Shown here one piece after another: positions 11,471-25,800 of a DNA stretch of 64,000 bases. Positions within the stretch are counted from its first letter, which is position 1, and every line of letters starts with the position of its first letter. Origin of the DNA: Oscheius dolichura (taxonomy: Eukaryota > Nematoda > Chromadorea > Rhabditida > Rhabditidae); assembly GCA_932521035.1 (NCBI GenBank), contig OW051496.1, positions 9,114,001 through 9,178,000 of the forward strand, given 5' to 3'. A program made the translations under genes and the position numbers. The notes beneath the pieces were generated by a model. That model saw only the letters and a program-made list of their open reading frames with translations, was not told where the DNA came from and did no database searches.

Positions 11471-13060
11471 CATTTTTGTAATGTCGTAATTTGCCAATGG
11501 AACGTTTTAATAAATATTTATATAAGCTAGTTTATTTAGAAGAACTGAGTTCTTTTATAAATACAAAAAGTCGCTGAAAAACGACGATGAAGAGTACTCC
11601 AAAGGAGAGCGAAGTGAAGAGGGGAGTTTTGAAGAGTGGGGGAAATGGGTGCGCCAGGGACGTCATTTATATACTACTCTAGTGCATCTCGGTGTGGCGC
11701 ACCCGGCGCAATAAAAAATTGGGGTTCTTAAAAAAAAGTTATGATGCGGTCTCTGTAAGATTCGAGCAGTACCGCGGGGGGCATTCCAGTGGTGGATCTC
11801 AGAATGACTTCGAACCTAGTCTATCTGACTCAGTTTTTCACGCTGATCACGAATATCATAATCAGAATTCGTGAAAACCCGGTTTTAGCGGTCAAAATCC
11901 TCCTTTGCAATTGCAACTTCGAAAAAACATTCTTTTTTCTATTGGGCCACCATATTTCTATAGCTTGTTCGTTTCGTCTCGTCGAGCCCCGTTTAATGTT
12001 GCAAGAATTTTTTAGATTTGAGCTGGTTTTAGTGAAGATAAACGCGATTTTGTACCGAAATCCATGGTTTTTTAATGAAATTAGCGATTTTCGCAAGAAA
12101 AATTCGAAAAAAGACACCCTGTCGACGGCCAAATTGAATTCCTTAGTCTTTTCTGGACCGGGATCTATCAAAAAACAGGGGGAAAAGTGTAGCGCAGTAT
12201 GCCTTTCACAGCTCGGAAGTTGCGTCGCAAGTCTATGACGTTGCGCCCTTTCGTCTCCTTCAAGTACAGAATAGCCCATTTTGATTAGCAGCTAAAAGTA
12301 CTTTGTACAAAACTGTCTGTTCTGTGAGCATGCATAACTCCTTTGTGGTCCTCGATTTTAAAGATGACGAATTTTTTAAGAGCTTCATCGCAGTTTAAAC
12401 CCAAAACGCGATGATGAATTGAAAACCCCTTATGTATAGCTACGCCTTTTATAACGGATTATGTTCTTCTTTTTTGTCCAGTAATGAACAGTGAAGTATG
12501 TAAAAAATTCATTTGTTTTCGTTTCAACTACATATTCCGATCTCGGGGAGGTGTCTAGTTATGTTTTCGCGTGGAATTCGGAGGTTATCTTTCTCACTGT
12601 AAACATCCTCTGTTAACGTGCTCTATCTCACAACCTCTCCTCGTTGGCAATCTTTTCATCATCCTCTCTATTTCTTACTGTTTTCGTTTCTTTTCAACTA
12701 ATACTATACTCATTTTATGTTGAGAATAGAATCAAGTAAATTGGGCTCATTTTCCTTCTATTCGATAGTCCTGTTTCCGTTGAAGGCTAAAGTAAGTTTG
12801 AAAATGAAATTAGAGTGCTTTTGAACCTTGTGACGTACGCCGTTGTTATATGCCGCTTTCCGTTACGGAGATAAAAATCGGAAAGCAATTCCTCTGATAA
12901 CTTTTTTACGCTCTTACGAATGGTAGGTTTCAAGTCAAAAAGCCAACCTAAACCTAAAACATTCCGCTTTTTTTTTCTCATTCTCAAAACATCTTCTGAA
13001 TTTCTATATGGAACCAACTGTTGTCTTCCTTCTCTCGATTTCTGTAATTTAGAAAGACAG
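11471..13060. other. intergenic with direct repeats, no gene seen
   Basis: Holds a second copy of TTTCGTCTCGTCGAGC at about 11970 and a block (GACTCAGTTTTTCACGCTGA, about 11828) that recurs at about 52783 as GACTCAGTTTTTTACGCTGA followed by TCACGAATAT in both. No supported coding frame. The sequence looks like relics of dispersed elements. Confidence 0.4.
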
Positions 13061-14341
13061 ATGGAAATTCAAAGTGGGCTACTCTTTGATCCGCTGAAAG
13101 GGTCGCCGGCTTCTTCATCATCTTCTGGTGGATCATCTGACTCGTCCAAGAGTCGGCCATGTTCATCCCACTCCCGCTCCGGCTCCCCTGATAAAGTTCC
13201 GATTATTCCGTTCCCATTGGCTTCTCTTCCATCTAATCTATTGGAACGAGTTGTTACAAAGGTATACCATTTTCTTTCCTCATTATCAAAAATGGCTCTA
13301 GGTTGACTGCACAAGTTTCTTTCGTCTACAACAGACATGTAAAGATATCAATGAGCTCGTCCGAAAGAATCGAAGTATCTCGATCGACGTGGGCAAACAT
13401 TTACCGCCTCTTTCTCTTTGTTCATGGGAAAAGCATAATGACGGAGTGGTTCGACTGGACCCCGTGCAGTATTATTTCTATGAGAATGGTAATGGTATCA
13501 GTGCCCATGGTATTGATATCGAGAGCCTTTATGGAGTACGATTTGAAAAGCTTCCACTTCTACCAAGTCAGTTGAACTATTGCTCTTTCGAATTGAACAT
13601 TTAGTTATTCAAGAAGGAGATTACAAATTATTTTATGATACCCTCAAAAAGTATCGTATAACAACTAATATCCTATCTTTTATGGAAGATGATTTACCAA
13701 AAGAATTTGGTGAAACGCCTTACACCAATGATCAATGTGAAGCTCTGCTCAAAATTCTGAAACCTACAGTACTCAAATTAGACTGTTCAGGAGAACACCA
13801 TAATCAATGGAAGGTGTCTGTTCCTTCAAAACAACTGGTAAGCTGCTTCTTATTTTCTTTTTTATTTCATTTTTTAAAGAAAAAAGCGGAAGTAACGGTG
13901 GAACCTGCAAATGCTCTCAAAGTGATTAAGAAATTCATCCCGTATATTATCTGCTTGAGAATATCCACGACTGACCAGTGGACTTCCCAGGATTTCTTCC
14001 ATCTTCTCAGAGGACTCATGCCGGTAATTCAAAATGAAATTACTTTATCTCTTTTGCTTTTTCAGACCCTTCATTACGAATCGCTGCCAAATCTATGTTG
14101 TTTCCGTTTTAATGCTGGCTGGGAAGGAATCGTCACTTCCACGGAAGATATACTGGGAATTTTAGCAGAATTTAACCCTACTGTACTGAGGGAAAGTAGA
14201 AGGACCCAAGATTCTTCGGTCAAAGAATTAGAATTGGAATTGCACCTTGGCCCAGATAGAAAGGCCTTTCAATTGCAAATTGATGACTATAATGTAACCA
14301 TTTATTTTTGTCGAACTGATTACGATGACTATTATTTCTAA
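13061..14341 (+). CDS. F-box-like protein, five exons, about 361 aa
   Basis: Exons 13061-13261, 13335-13566, 13605-13837, 13880-14023 and 14066-14341, all in phase with introns of 38-73 nt. A Ser-rich, disordered leader of 45 residues precedes an F-box-like start (FPLASLPSNLLERVVTK, then TCKDINELVRKN after the first intron), where LP...LLE..V and a following conserved Cys resemble the F-box core. The rest is a mixed alpha/beta region with LYGVRFEKLP and a C-terminal block FRFNAGWE. A paralogue with the same exon phases lies at 36596-37668. In nematodes such proteins usually serve as substrate adaptors of SCF ubiquitin ligases, but the F-box here is short and divergent, so that role is an inference. 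Confidence 0.7.
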
Positions 14342-15721
14342 GAATAAACAGTAAATTTCCCTTTCTTTTAATTTACTCAACCAGGTGGCCGAGACCGTTA
14401 CAGCAATCCAGGTTTTCCTTGAAAATCAGGCAGGATTTGTGGTTTTGTTTCCCTATCCCAAAATGGTCCCGAACGGAGGCCAATTACTGTAACCCATTGG
14501 AAGAACGCTATAACAGTCGCTGACTGGTTAGGCCTCGCATCCTCCGTTGGCTCCAATCCGGCTTGAGGTTCAGGATTCTTACCCCTTGTCCCCGCTGTTC
14601 TCCGCTTACTTTCAAGTCTAGATTTCTAGGCGTCTTGGAAAGCTCGGCGGTTCACCGGTTCCGAAGCGGCTTACCAGAGAATAGCACGAACTCGTCATCA
14701 GGTCAAGTGACACCATCTATTACGATGTGCTTGAGTCCTTTTGAACCTACACTACACTTTTGAATCCGGGAGAAACATTAAAACAAAATAAAAGTTGCTC
14801 TTATTTGTTTGTCACGTATCCTTTCTTGTGTTCAACCATGGGGGTATTCACTTTTTTTGTGGGCCTGGCTTGGCCTGCTGGTAGTAATAATGATGAGGTT
14901 CATACCCGTGGGCACGTCTAGTCTTCCCCAACTGCCAAGAGGAACTAGAAAAGGAAGGTCGTCTTCCCTGCTCCCTATCGATCGAGATGACTTTCCCCTA
15001 ATTCAACCTTCGGGATATAACGGTCTCAAGAACAAAAGGTATTATCTTTCCCCTCATCGTTCCCCCATTCCCAGTCCCTTCTCCCAGCAGCTCTTTGCCC
15101 AAGGCTGTTTGCCCTCTCCCCTGAATAAATGACTTCAAGTGAACTCTGAAACCATATGTACCCTGACCGGTCCTGACTTTCGTTCATATGTACTCTCGAT
15201 AAACTGGTATACTGTACTTCTGCTTCCCTTCTCTTTCCTTTACTTTCCTCTCGCTATGCCGACTGGTTCTGTACAACTTTCAGAAAATCGCTTCGGACTA
15301 CTTTAATGTTAGTGTTCTTCTGTACTTGCCGCCCTGTTGACATTGGCATTTTCTTGCTTGCCCCGATTTTTCTGCAAACTTTCAAAGAACACCAGAGAGA
15401 GAGAGAGAGAGGAAAGAAACTTTTATTAGCACCTAAAAAGACACATAGAAAAAAACCTATATTAACATAATTTTTGGAAAATATCTCAAAGAATTTCTTT
15501 TGTTCATACCCGAAAGAAGGAAAGCCGGAGGAGTTCTAAAGACGCGCCTAGAAGAGATATGTATAGGGAGGGAGAAATAAAGCAAAAAGGGAGAGAGGGA
15601 AATGTGCTGAGATTCGCACTTGACGCAGCCCGTAATCATTTAAAGAAGGAGAGAGGGGAGAAGACACACACACACACACTATACAGAAAGGGGGAGAAGG
15701 AGGGGGAAGGGGAAGGGGATC
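14342..15721. other. convergent intergenic region
   Basis: Spacer between the 3' ends of the F-box-like gene and the transporter. AATAAA at 14343-14348 may serve the former. A GA dinucleotide run lies near 15395-15412 and an AC run near 15666-15680. Nothing else supported. Confidence 0.5.
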
Positions 15722-18700
15722 CTAAGCAGCGGAGAGGTCATGCGACAGGAAGAGACTGTATTTAGCCAGGGTTGTCACAGCAGTATCCGTCGAACAGGTG
15801 GAGGTGGAAGAGGCTTGGGATTCTTCGTCAGGATCACGGACTTTCTGAAACTGGCACGGGTTATACAAAATTTAGGAGGAGGTCTTATAGACTGCCCGGA
15901 AAAGAGACCCAAACCAGGGTCATGAAGAATATCCCTGGAGAAACCTTTTTCCAGAAACTTGCCACTGCCAAATAGATTTTGACCTATTTTAGCAGTTCGG
16001 ACGGCTCTTTAAAAGAAATAGAGGTCTAGAAAGGTTACTGTAAGACTAATTAAGCGGATGATCGAAAAAAAAGCCAACAAGCTCAGAGTAAGATCAGGAT
16101 AAAGGTTGGCATCTCGCGAAAAGGATTAAATACTAAAGAATATGGGGCAAGTACCTTAAAATTAAAGCCTCTGACAGTTAGAAACCATTCAAAATCTGGG
16201 CTATCCATATTTTTGTTCGCAATCTATGGAATTTAGGCTTCCAGGTGGGTTAACCTGCAATTTGATCCTCCCCAGAGTGAAGCCCCGGGATTCCCCCCTT
16301 CCCCCCGGCTATATCCCCCAGTGGATACGGTAACTGACCTTAGGAGGTGTTGAGCAAACCGGTGAAGCCCAAGGCTGCATATCAGCCGATCCCCAACACG
16401 TAAAGAAGACGACAGGCAAAACGGCCACAAAGGCTGAGATCTCAAAAACTATTGTCCACTCTTTTGTGGAACCCGTACTGAAAATCACTCCTTATAAATT
16501 GATAATGTAGCCTCTTACCTCAAAATAACGCTACTTGTTAACTTATTAAAAATAGAGAATACAGCCACAACGGCGAAGGCAATACCAGTAACGATGCCGG
16601 AGTAGGCTGGAGCCAGCTGGACCAGGGCTGTCTGCACTCCGGGAGTATGCAGACCGGCAAAGGCGTTAGCCAGGCAGAGGACGATGATAGCCGGGGCTGG
16701 GTGGCCGATATTCCCGAGGAGGGGGGTCACCGCCAGGCAGACGCCGAGACCCAAGGAGGCTATCAGGTTGAACAGGCGGCAGGACCATGTCTTGGCTGGA
16801 AATTCATAATTGATGGAGGGAGAGAAGATTTCTTACAAAGGATTGGTGGCTTTCTGGCAGTTAGATAGGAGGAGAGGGAGGAGGAGAGTGTCTTGGAGAT
16901 GAAGAAGACTGCCGCGGGGAGAGCGGAGACCAGACCGTTGACTGTACTGGACAGGGACAAGACGTCCGAGAAGAACTTGGGCAGGAACTGGAAAAGAACG
17001 TTTATTAGAACACTAAAGTCGGGTCTTGAAACGAAGGCGTACATCTTTCACTCTAGGTCCTGCACATGGTTTTAACCGCCAATTTACAGAGTTACTTTCC
17101 AAATAGACCTTTGAAAACCCACCTGGAGCATAATAACCAGTGGATATTCGTGACAGACCAAGGCGGCCACAGCCACGTAGAGGGGAACGGATCGGAGCAT
17201 CGCACTCCAAGGTGGCTGCCCCCTCTCCGTCCTCTTACCCAGCCGTTCTTCTTCGATCTTCCTCCCCACATAGGCGTCCTCCTTCTGGAACAGTTTATCT
17301 TTCAATTAATCTCTAGAGATGGTTTCGGAGGTAAACAAGTAAAGTAGACAAATAGACACCAACCTCACTGATACAGAAATGTTTCGACGGTTTGTCGGCC
17401 GAGAGCGCCAACCAAATAACAAGAACAACAGCTGCTATGCCGGAGGACAGGTAGAAGACGGCCTTCCAGCCGACGATGGAGCCGTGGGTGTCACAGAGGG
17501 CTCCAGCCGCGGGGAGAATTAGAAGGGTGCCTGGAAAATAATCCGTTTGCTTTCCTCCCCTTGGTTTTCCTCTTTTATTTTCTTCTCCCTCCGGTTCGTG
17601 TTCTTATTTGTGAATAACAATCTCTCCTGCGTGTTAGTCTCTCGATAAAAGGTGTCATAATCCCCTTTCCCCGAGGCGCACATATTTCCTGTACACGCGT
17701 GTTGCGCCAGAGACGGCGGCGGCGTAAAAGAGAACGGCTTTGTCAACACACAGATACACAGAAGGAGACCGAGAGCGCAACACACACGCGACAAATACAA
17801 TATACACAACAAGCCTGTCGGTAAATAAGGAAATGCACAATTAGATACAGACACACGCAAAAGAACTGCAGCAGCACAAGGCCGGTTTTCGGCCGAGAAA
17901 CCCTCCATTTTTGGGAGGCTATATTTTTGACGACAATTGTTCGCGATGTATTTGGCAAGAGGGGCTCGGGATTACTGGTTTTCTGGCACAGAAATGGGGG
18001 CAGATTTTTGCTTCTGCTTTGAGAAAACGAGAATTCCTGTCGGGAGACCAATGGGAGCAAAAATACGATATCACAAGGAAAGGACCCCGTTCAGCAGCTT
18101 TTAGAGGGTCTTTAGAACCTATGAATCTTCCAGGAGCCATATAAGATGCTCCAGGAGGATCTACAGAACCCCCAGGAGCCTCAGGACTTTGAATAAGCCT
18201 AGTGCTCCCAGGCTAGGAGGCACAGATCGCTCTCCACCCCTTTCAAAATGTTCCAAAGCGTCTTCCTTTCGCCTACTACTCAAGGACCTCCCTGCCCTTT
18301 ATTTTAGAGGTATATAGGACCCTGAACTCACCAATTTGCCGGCCACCTGTGACAAATCCCAGAGCAAAAGGTCTCTCCTTTGGCGGGAACCACCGAGTGA
18401 TCAAAGAAGAAGCCGACGGGAAAAGAAGCGCGTCTCCCATGCCGGTGATGACTCTAAAGGTTATCTTCTTGTTATCCACTGTGTTCTTTTGCCGCTTACC
18501 TCAAAACAAAGACCAACCAAACGGAAACAGGAGCCGCCAAAGGGATGAGTGCATTGGAGACGATCAACAGTACCATCGAGACACAGATAGTGTACTTGGA
18601 ATTGAGGCGGTCAGCCTGGGTCCCGGTGACCAACATAAAGAGGGAGCCGAAATTCTGGGCGGCGAAGACAAATCCTGAAAAGAGTGAGTGTACAAGAAAA

Positions 18701-19231
18701 CGGGAATAATTGAGGCAGGACCGTAATTTCCAAACAAAGAATTACCAAGTTTGGAGCCATATTTTAGGCTGTACGGTAATATTAGCTGGCTACCTACCTT
18801 GTTCCGTAGATGACCAACTGAGCTTTCCACTATCGGCACAGGATTGAACAATCACATCGTCGTGGGACCTGGAAAATGGTTGGTTGAGAAAAAGAAGAAA
18901 ATCAATGGGCCCAAATGTATCCAGGAAGTCCCCATCCTCCCGAATGGGAAGCCCTTAGAAACCACCTTGCCTACCTCTTTTTCTTGCAGGGCATCTCCGT
19001 CGAGGTCGTGATATTTCCCCCCATAGGAATACTCCTTCTCGTCCTATTAGCATGCACCGAGTCTTCATTCCTCCGAACCATACAGACCATCGTCTGACTG
19101 ATATTCGAAGTAGACACGGCCAGGGCGACAAAACACAAGCATAGCAGGCAGGCAACAAAGAGACGGAGTGACGGAAATATGGGGCTCTTCTTTTCTGGTA
19201 TGAAGACTTTTTCCGGCGATATTTTCGCCAT
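15722..19231 (-). CDS. SLC17-type major facilitator transporter, ten exons, about 547 aa
   Basis: Exons: 19231-18975, 18868-18798, 18674-18500, 18453-18332, 17530-17364, 17284-17123, 16987-16837, 16795-16519, 16477-16339 and 15844-15722. All phases agree. The first helix (RLFVACLLCLCFVALAVSTS) is followed by a luminal loop with glycosylation sites (NRT, NIT). SLC17 signatures follow in order: RVITGMGDALLFPSASSLIT with R.FPPKER, GRQIGT, GWKAVFYLSSG, a late helix with PAYSGIVTGI, and the family's closing EWTIVFEIS plus QPWA. The family carries organic anions, phosphate, sialate or glutamate across plasma, lysosomal or vesicle membranes using sodium or proton gradients; the substrate cannot be read here. 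The ATG at 19231 sits two bases after an acceptor (TTGTTTTCAG). The loop after exon 6 is slightly shorter than usual. Confidence 0.9.
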
Positions 19232-19875
19232 CACTGAAAACAAGAAGGATTAGTTGTGGGTCTTGAAGCGATGACTAAAGGCTCTCTTTAAAATAGATTA
19301 CGGTATATTAGTGTTTAGACAAGAAGAAGGCGTGGGAAGGACAGGAAGAATAGACAGTCCAATGGGTGTGGGAAACCCTCATGTGTCATCCAGATCAACC
19401 ACGAATAGCAGCGAGGGGAATGAGGTGGTGGGGGGCACAGGGAGGATGATATCCACACAAAACGGGATAACCTGTGTTGCCGAGGGAAGTGGCCGTTTAA
19501 TTTGGAGGGGGGATCAGTCCGAGTTCAACTGGTTAGAGGAGGGGGGAGTAAACTTGTCCTACTACAATAGATGATAAACAAACGAGGATATTGGTTTAAA
19601 TGATCTGTGGTTACTTGTTAAAAAGTACGGTAGAAGGATTAATGAATCACTAGAATCAAAACTGGTGGCAGAAGGATTTGGGGCTGATTGAAGGACTGGC
19701 CCTCCTCTCCCAATTCATAGAATGACTTGTTAGCTAATCAAAAATGAACAGTACCTCGAGGGAAAAAGTGCGCAGGTTCAGTTGAGCAAAAGTTCGTTGA
19801 AGTTCGCCTAAGCAAACGAGAGAGAGAGTGCGGTTAGCAGTTAACAAACCCCCGGGGGCGCCTACTTATACCAAC
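19232..19875 (-). promoter_or_regulatory. transporter promoter and probable 5'-UTR intron
   Basis: On the minus strand a TATA-like element (GGTATAAGTAGG, about 19873-19862) is followed by a plausible untranslated exon ending at the donor CTCGAG/GTACTG (about 19758). The acceptor at 19234 lies directly before the ATG. This is a coherent promoter and leader arrangement, although a spliced leader at 19234 is also possible. Confidence 0.45.
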
Positions 19876-22800
19876 TTGCCAGGGGGGAGAGTGGTAAAAG
19901 AGCAACACGGTAGCGGTAATCTACATTTTAACACGTAGCAACTTTTGCGTCGAGGTCAGAAAAAGTCTGAACTAACAGTGGGCTCTGTGTTGCGAGGATT
20001 GGTTTTTTGGCGCGTTTGGTCTTGGAGCCAGCAGGTCGTGGTGTTCTCTAGTGCCGTAGAGCTGTTCTCTTCGACTGTTTCCCCCAGTTGTTCAACATTG
20101 AATTAAAGATTAGGAGGAGATTGTTTCGGGAGTCAAGAAGCTTTCTTTAGAAAAGGGTGAGTTCCTTTTATAAGAAATTCTGGATTTTAGACAAGAAGAC
20201 TACAAGGTACCGTAAGAAACGGGCAGGGCTACTGATTGGGGCCAAAAGAAACGACGAGAAAATTTTTCTAGGAATCCGCGAGTCGCTTTGAAGGTGCCCA
20301 TGACCTTCTCTTGGTACACTTGGGTTGTAAATCTGGTTTCAACGCTGGTTTGGCCTCAGCTTTTCCCACTTCTGACCAAGTAAGGATGAGAATTCGCTGT
20401 GGATATGACTAGAGGCTAGGGTTGTAGTCCAGTTATAAAGACCCTGCTCGACTTCCAGGACCCCTGCTTTTCGAGCTGGGTGGACAAGAGCGATCCCTAC
20501 ATTGCCAATTCGCCTCTAGGATGATTTTTCAAAGAAACGGGGCTGAAGAGGGGTCAATTATGGTAACACTGTGAAAGCTTCTCTATTCTTTTCGCGATTG
20601 ACTCAATAAAAAAACGGAGATGACGCCGATAGCTGCAAATATTTGATAGCGCCTTTTTTAGAAATGGTCTGACCAAAACGATGGAGGTTCTCCCAGAGAT
20701 GTATCAAGCCAATATGTCAAGAAAATAACAAATTTCCCCCTTGCCGGCAATCTCTGTAGTTCGTGTAGAAGGCTTGGGACTGTCAAACGTCACTATTAAA
20801 ACAGAACCCCCGCCCGGGAGGTCTTAACCCCGGTTGACAAGATACGCGTGGGTCACACGGGAGGAGAGAAGAAGCCGAGCAATGCAACATCTTATGGAAT
20901 TGGAACCACCTCCTCCTCGGTATTTGTTTCCTTCTGTTTGGTCTTGATAAACGACACAAAGAAGACAAGCCGAGAATAAAGGGGGTTTGTTTTGAGTGGG
21001 AGAAGAAGGAGACAATCTTTGGCTTGACCGACTTCTTGCGCCCTACCCAGAAAGGGAGGGAAATGTGTGAGTGAGTAAGGGAGAAATGGCTCGAGGCGGC
21101 TACCTCGACACAGAATAATCTGTTTGCGTTCCGCCTACCGTTGAGGTCGAGGTGGGCTGCTGTTTTTGAACACAGCGAAGGAGGAGAAGAAGAGAAAAAG
21201 AACGCCGCGAATATTTTACCGGGAGAGATTACGATTAAGCCAGATTGACCTTTCAAGCGGGAATTCAAACAGAGAAAAGGCGCCAAAAGAACCCCAGGTT
21301 ATGGTAATTACGATAAGGAGGAACGGGCATCTGCGCGCGCTGAGGAGGGACGCTGAGACTAGACGACCATTTAATCTGTTGTTCAATTAGAAAAATATAA
21401 AGGGGAGGGCGATATTTGTGTGTAGATTAAACTATAAAAAGCGCGGGTCTTGAAGAGATTTTAAAGAAGTTTAGAGTTAATAAGGGGAAACAGTGGTCTC
21501 GCTGAGCTTACAAGGGGGAATTGACCTAGGCACAAGGAAAAAACAAGCAGAGTTGACAGTTTAGAGCCTACTCGAGTAGAGGACTAGTTGTCAACAGGGA
21601 ATTACTTCTCTGAGAGCAGGCAAACAACCAAATATTTGGGAGAGGAGGTACAATATGAAGGAAGAAAAAGAGTCATGAGAAGATTCAGAGGATACATGTG
21701 AGGAGTGCACACACTGAATCATGGATTATAAAGGGAGAAGGCTAACTGGAAAATGAGTAGTACGTTTTCAGGAAGCTGATTCAAAGTGCTGCCAGTTTTT
21801 TGGACTCAACTTGGGCTTTAGGAGAGGGCAGAATGAGGTAGGTCGACCGTTTTTGAGAGCAATAGCGGGGGAGGCAAGGGGAAAAGAAGACCAGAGCAAG
21901 GTTATCCATTGGCGGAGATCTGGGGGCCGGGGACACGCAACAGGCCTTGGCCCTTGGCCCATCCCCATCCTATTTTACAAGTACCTCCAGTGGTCACCAT
22001 ATCCAAAGAAATTGTTCCCTATGAGCCTCCTCAACTAGAAACTTACTGGGGCGGCCTCAAGATCCTAATTTTAACATCCTGGACAAAAAATCAGAGAGGC
22101 CCCTTTTCAGTTAGGATGGTCGGATTGCCAAAGGAGGTTGAACTAGCACGGCCTGCTGGGGTATTACAAGGAGCTGCTAGGCCAGACCAAGGACAGTTCC
22201 ATTGGACATTCTCTGGAAAAATTGTCTCTGGAGCCCGAGAGTGGTTGCGACCACGACCAGGAGGAATAGTGAAGCTCAATGGAGAGCCCAGTGGGCAGAA
22301 TGGCAAACCATCTCGGAAAATGTGTGCTAAAGACCACGGAAAAAACGGGAGTGGCATTGAGCTGCTGGTGACCAGTATATGGCTTGCCCAACTCCCTGTA
22401 TTCTCTCCCACCCTCTCTCTGCCTCTTTGTATGCACAGTGTCCAACAAGGACAAGAAGAGAATGGTTCCCGGGTAGCCATCCGGTACGGAGGCTCGCCCA
22501 ATCAAATGCCCATATTTATTCTGGCTCTCTCCCTGGAGGCAATTGACTGACGTTTACCCGACTGTCATGAGCCTCCCACAGAGTCTCTCGTGGTTGGTTA
22601 CATTCTGCTCCACGCCTTTCATTGTTTGATGAGAATGGGGGCGGACGGCGAAGGTGAAGGTAGCCGGCGAGAAATGGTGCGATTTTCGAATTCTTATGAG
22701 ACATTTTTGGTAAATAAAAGGGGTGAATCTGGGGGAGGACGATTGCGAATCAAGACAATGATACCGAAAGATACACTTCCGAGACGAATAAGCAATCTTT

Positions 22801-25800
22801 ACGGCTAATTGGTAAAGGGAGGAGGGGCCATTTTCCACCCTACCCCAACCAAAAAATAAAGAATATAAACAGGTAGAAACAGCTTCAAAAACTGTCCTAG
22901 ACGCGATAATTCGAAAATTTCCGGTGGCTCCAAGCCGAGGATCATCTGAGCTTTTGTTCTACAGTAAAAATAAAACTGGGAAGCCTTCCCATTTATAGTG
23001 TTCTTGGCTTACAGGCTAGACAGTTCTTGTACCCCTGCGAACCATTCTTTATGTGAGAAAATAGAGGAGAACGGCTCTCAACCAGCCATGGAGACAACCC
23101 AGAGAGGTATCCCTATTTCAAGAGGAAAGAGAGGAAATTCTTCTCGGATATGATCCCAAGATATGATAAAATGCTCCAGAAATGGATTAGGCCATGGTAG
23201 GGGCAATCCCAGACCACCCAGAGACTGAAGTTCAGGACCCACAGGCGGCCGCCCCGGACTTTGCATTCCTCCAAGGGCAAAACAGCCCCAGAATGAATAG
23301 AAGATGGCCTGACCGTCTGACCGTGATTTCGTCTCCTCTCTACGTGTTGCCACGTTTTCTATTCATCCATTTTCCAATTCATAAAAAACCGTCTGGCTGC
23401 ATTTTCCACGCCCGACATACGTAATTTCCGTATGTTCTTGTCCCGCCGTGGTCCAAATGGCTTTCTCCAAGAGGCATAAAACGTTTCACCGGGTTCTATT
23501 TGATCTTGGCTACTGGCAGGAATGATACAGGGAAGAAGCGGAGAGAGAATAGAGGGGGAAAGACGGTGGATGGGTTCGGGGACGCCCTTTTAGTATACTT
23601 TCTTTTCGCTCAGCTGGGAGGGGGATGCTTTACGAAAACAGCTGGCGGCTACACATGCGGGAGAGACGCAGAAGAGAGACGAAGCAAGTGACTAGCCTCA
23701 AGGAACTAATGACCCCTTCCTCATGTACGAAAATGAACTTTGTCCGTCTTTTTTACGAAGGGAAGAGAGGATTTTAAACCTAGGCATCAAAAATGAGGAG
23801 AACCTCCATTTTACCCTGGAAAAAGGAAGGATCCTGGAGTATTAAGAATGGGAAAGAGATCGCTTTAAAGACGGAAGTAAATGAGACCCGGAAAAAAATA
23901 GATAATAAGAAGTACATAGAAGAACATTTGTACCACAACTATAGAAGGGCAAATTGTGTGAAAATCGGCTAAAAACCAAAACTGGATCCCTTTTGGTGGT
24001 TCGTTTGACGGGCAAGGGGGACGCTTACAAACAAAAGAAAACAAATGTCTAGAGCCAGATTTTAAATATAGACGTTATTCATTCTCAGAGTTACTCATAA
24101 TTCTTTCAAAAAGGAGCAGGTAGGAGAAAAAGGAGAGGAAGAGCCAAGAACTGGTCTTCCTCTCATTGTGGTCCCAGTTGTACGTTCCCAATTTTGAATT
24201 CAAACCTTTCGGCAGCTTTTGTGTGTCTTCCGAAACCGGAAAAAACGGGGAACAGTGACAAATACTAAGAAAAGTAGCTGGGAGAGAACAGAAAATCGAG
24301 AAAGGAACAGATTTAAGGTTTCCAGTCCCTTGACCGAAGTACCCTGATCATAAGGCAGAGAAAGAGATAAAGATCTCGAAAAAATGGAACAAAACAGAAG
24401 AAGCTAATCGATAGCCATTAAAAAGAGGAATAAAGAAGGAAAAGGCTAGAAAAGTAAAGGATAACTGTTGGGTTTTGTTGTAGTCCTACGGCACTCGGAT
24501 TGCTACAGCTGACATCTCTAGCTGGTTTCGGGGCGGGAAGAAGAAAGAAAAGACACAGCCAGGGAGAAGGAGAGAGAAAGTAACAATAACAATTGGAGGA
24601 AAGGATCTGATGAGAGGGGATAACAAGGATCTTGAATCTCTTTCGGGAGAAGGGGAAAGAGGAAGGGAAAGATATGGAAACAGCAGCCAGGAATAGTAAA
24701 GGAATTGGGGGCAGGAGAGACTTTTCTGAGGAACTGGTACTGTATGACCTCACCTAGAGGTAAAAGAGGTCGAAAGCTCGTAGTTGGGGCAAAAATATGA
24801 GAAAATACGGGAGGAAGATCATTCAGAGAGGCTTTAGGAACCAAAATTTGGGCTTATCAAGGAATTTTAGTCGCAAAAATGGGACGAGAGGGCCGCGGAG
24901 CCGGCGAGTGGCACAGGAACTTCCAAATATCAAGGATACCGTAAAATTCAGTAAAAAAGTTCTTAAAAAGGACAACAGAACCTATTATATGGATTAATCC
25001 AGAGGTCATTCTGCGCCCAACCTGCACTTGACCATTCAATGGTATTTCGCGCGGGAGCTGGGCCCAGCTGGCCTCTGAGGATTAATTCTCAGTAAGACTG
25101 TTCCCCCTCGAAAGAAGATTCCGCCGTTCAAAACGTTTCAGACGGGTAGGGGGGAGAAAGAGAGGATAAACAAGCCATAAAAGTGTTTCTCCTCCTCTAG
25201 AACGAAACCGATCGCGTACTGAAACTTCTCTAGGCGCCAAAGAATGGATTTCAAATTGGGTCAGGATGGAAAGGGGATCCAAAAATAATAGAAAGATCTC
25301 ATAATTATGGTCACATGGTCGGTGTTCTCCGTTCTTGTTTCGTCTCCCTCTGTCTATCTCTGTCTCGCTATGATCTTCCCCACCCGGTGTATCCGACCAT
25401 CTCTAGCTTTAAACATAAAGAAGAAAAGAGAGAAAGTGACCAAAGTTTTTGAAGAGGGGGATAGCCTACTCTAACAAGTGGATGTTATTGGCGGTGTGTA
25501 AGTGTGACCCGGAGGAGGATAAAACTTGTCGAGGACCCGGACCGGCGAAGGTCGTGTGGAGGGAGAAGGGCTGAAGACGGAAAGCGAGGCAACTCTATAA
25601 AGCCTCGCTCGAGATCGCATGCCATTGGGGGGCGGAGGTGGAGGAGGACGGGGGCAAGGGGCGAGAGGATCATGACACCACCAAAGGGCAAATTGAGGGC
25701 AGAAACGGCCAAGAGAAGAAAAGAAGAAGATATGTACCAGTAAAGCCCCCTTCATGAACCAGTCGGGTGGACATCGATTCCCCCACTTCCCACGGAAAAG

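Noticed and set aside
22050..22510. Possible minus-strand exons in three overlapping frames
   Set aside because: No frame kept phase with a neighbour, and the peptides look compositionally random.
24418..25755. Hydrophobic minus-strand frames that could suggest membrane helices
   Set aside because: Hydrophobicity comes from pyrimidine-rich sequence; no start, splice or family signal supports them.
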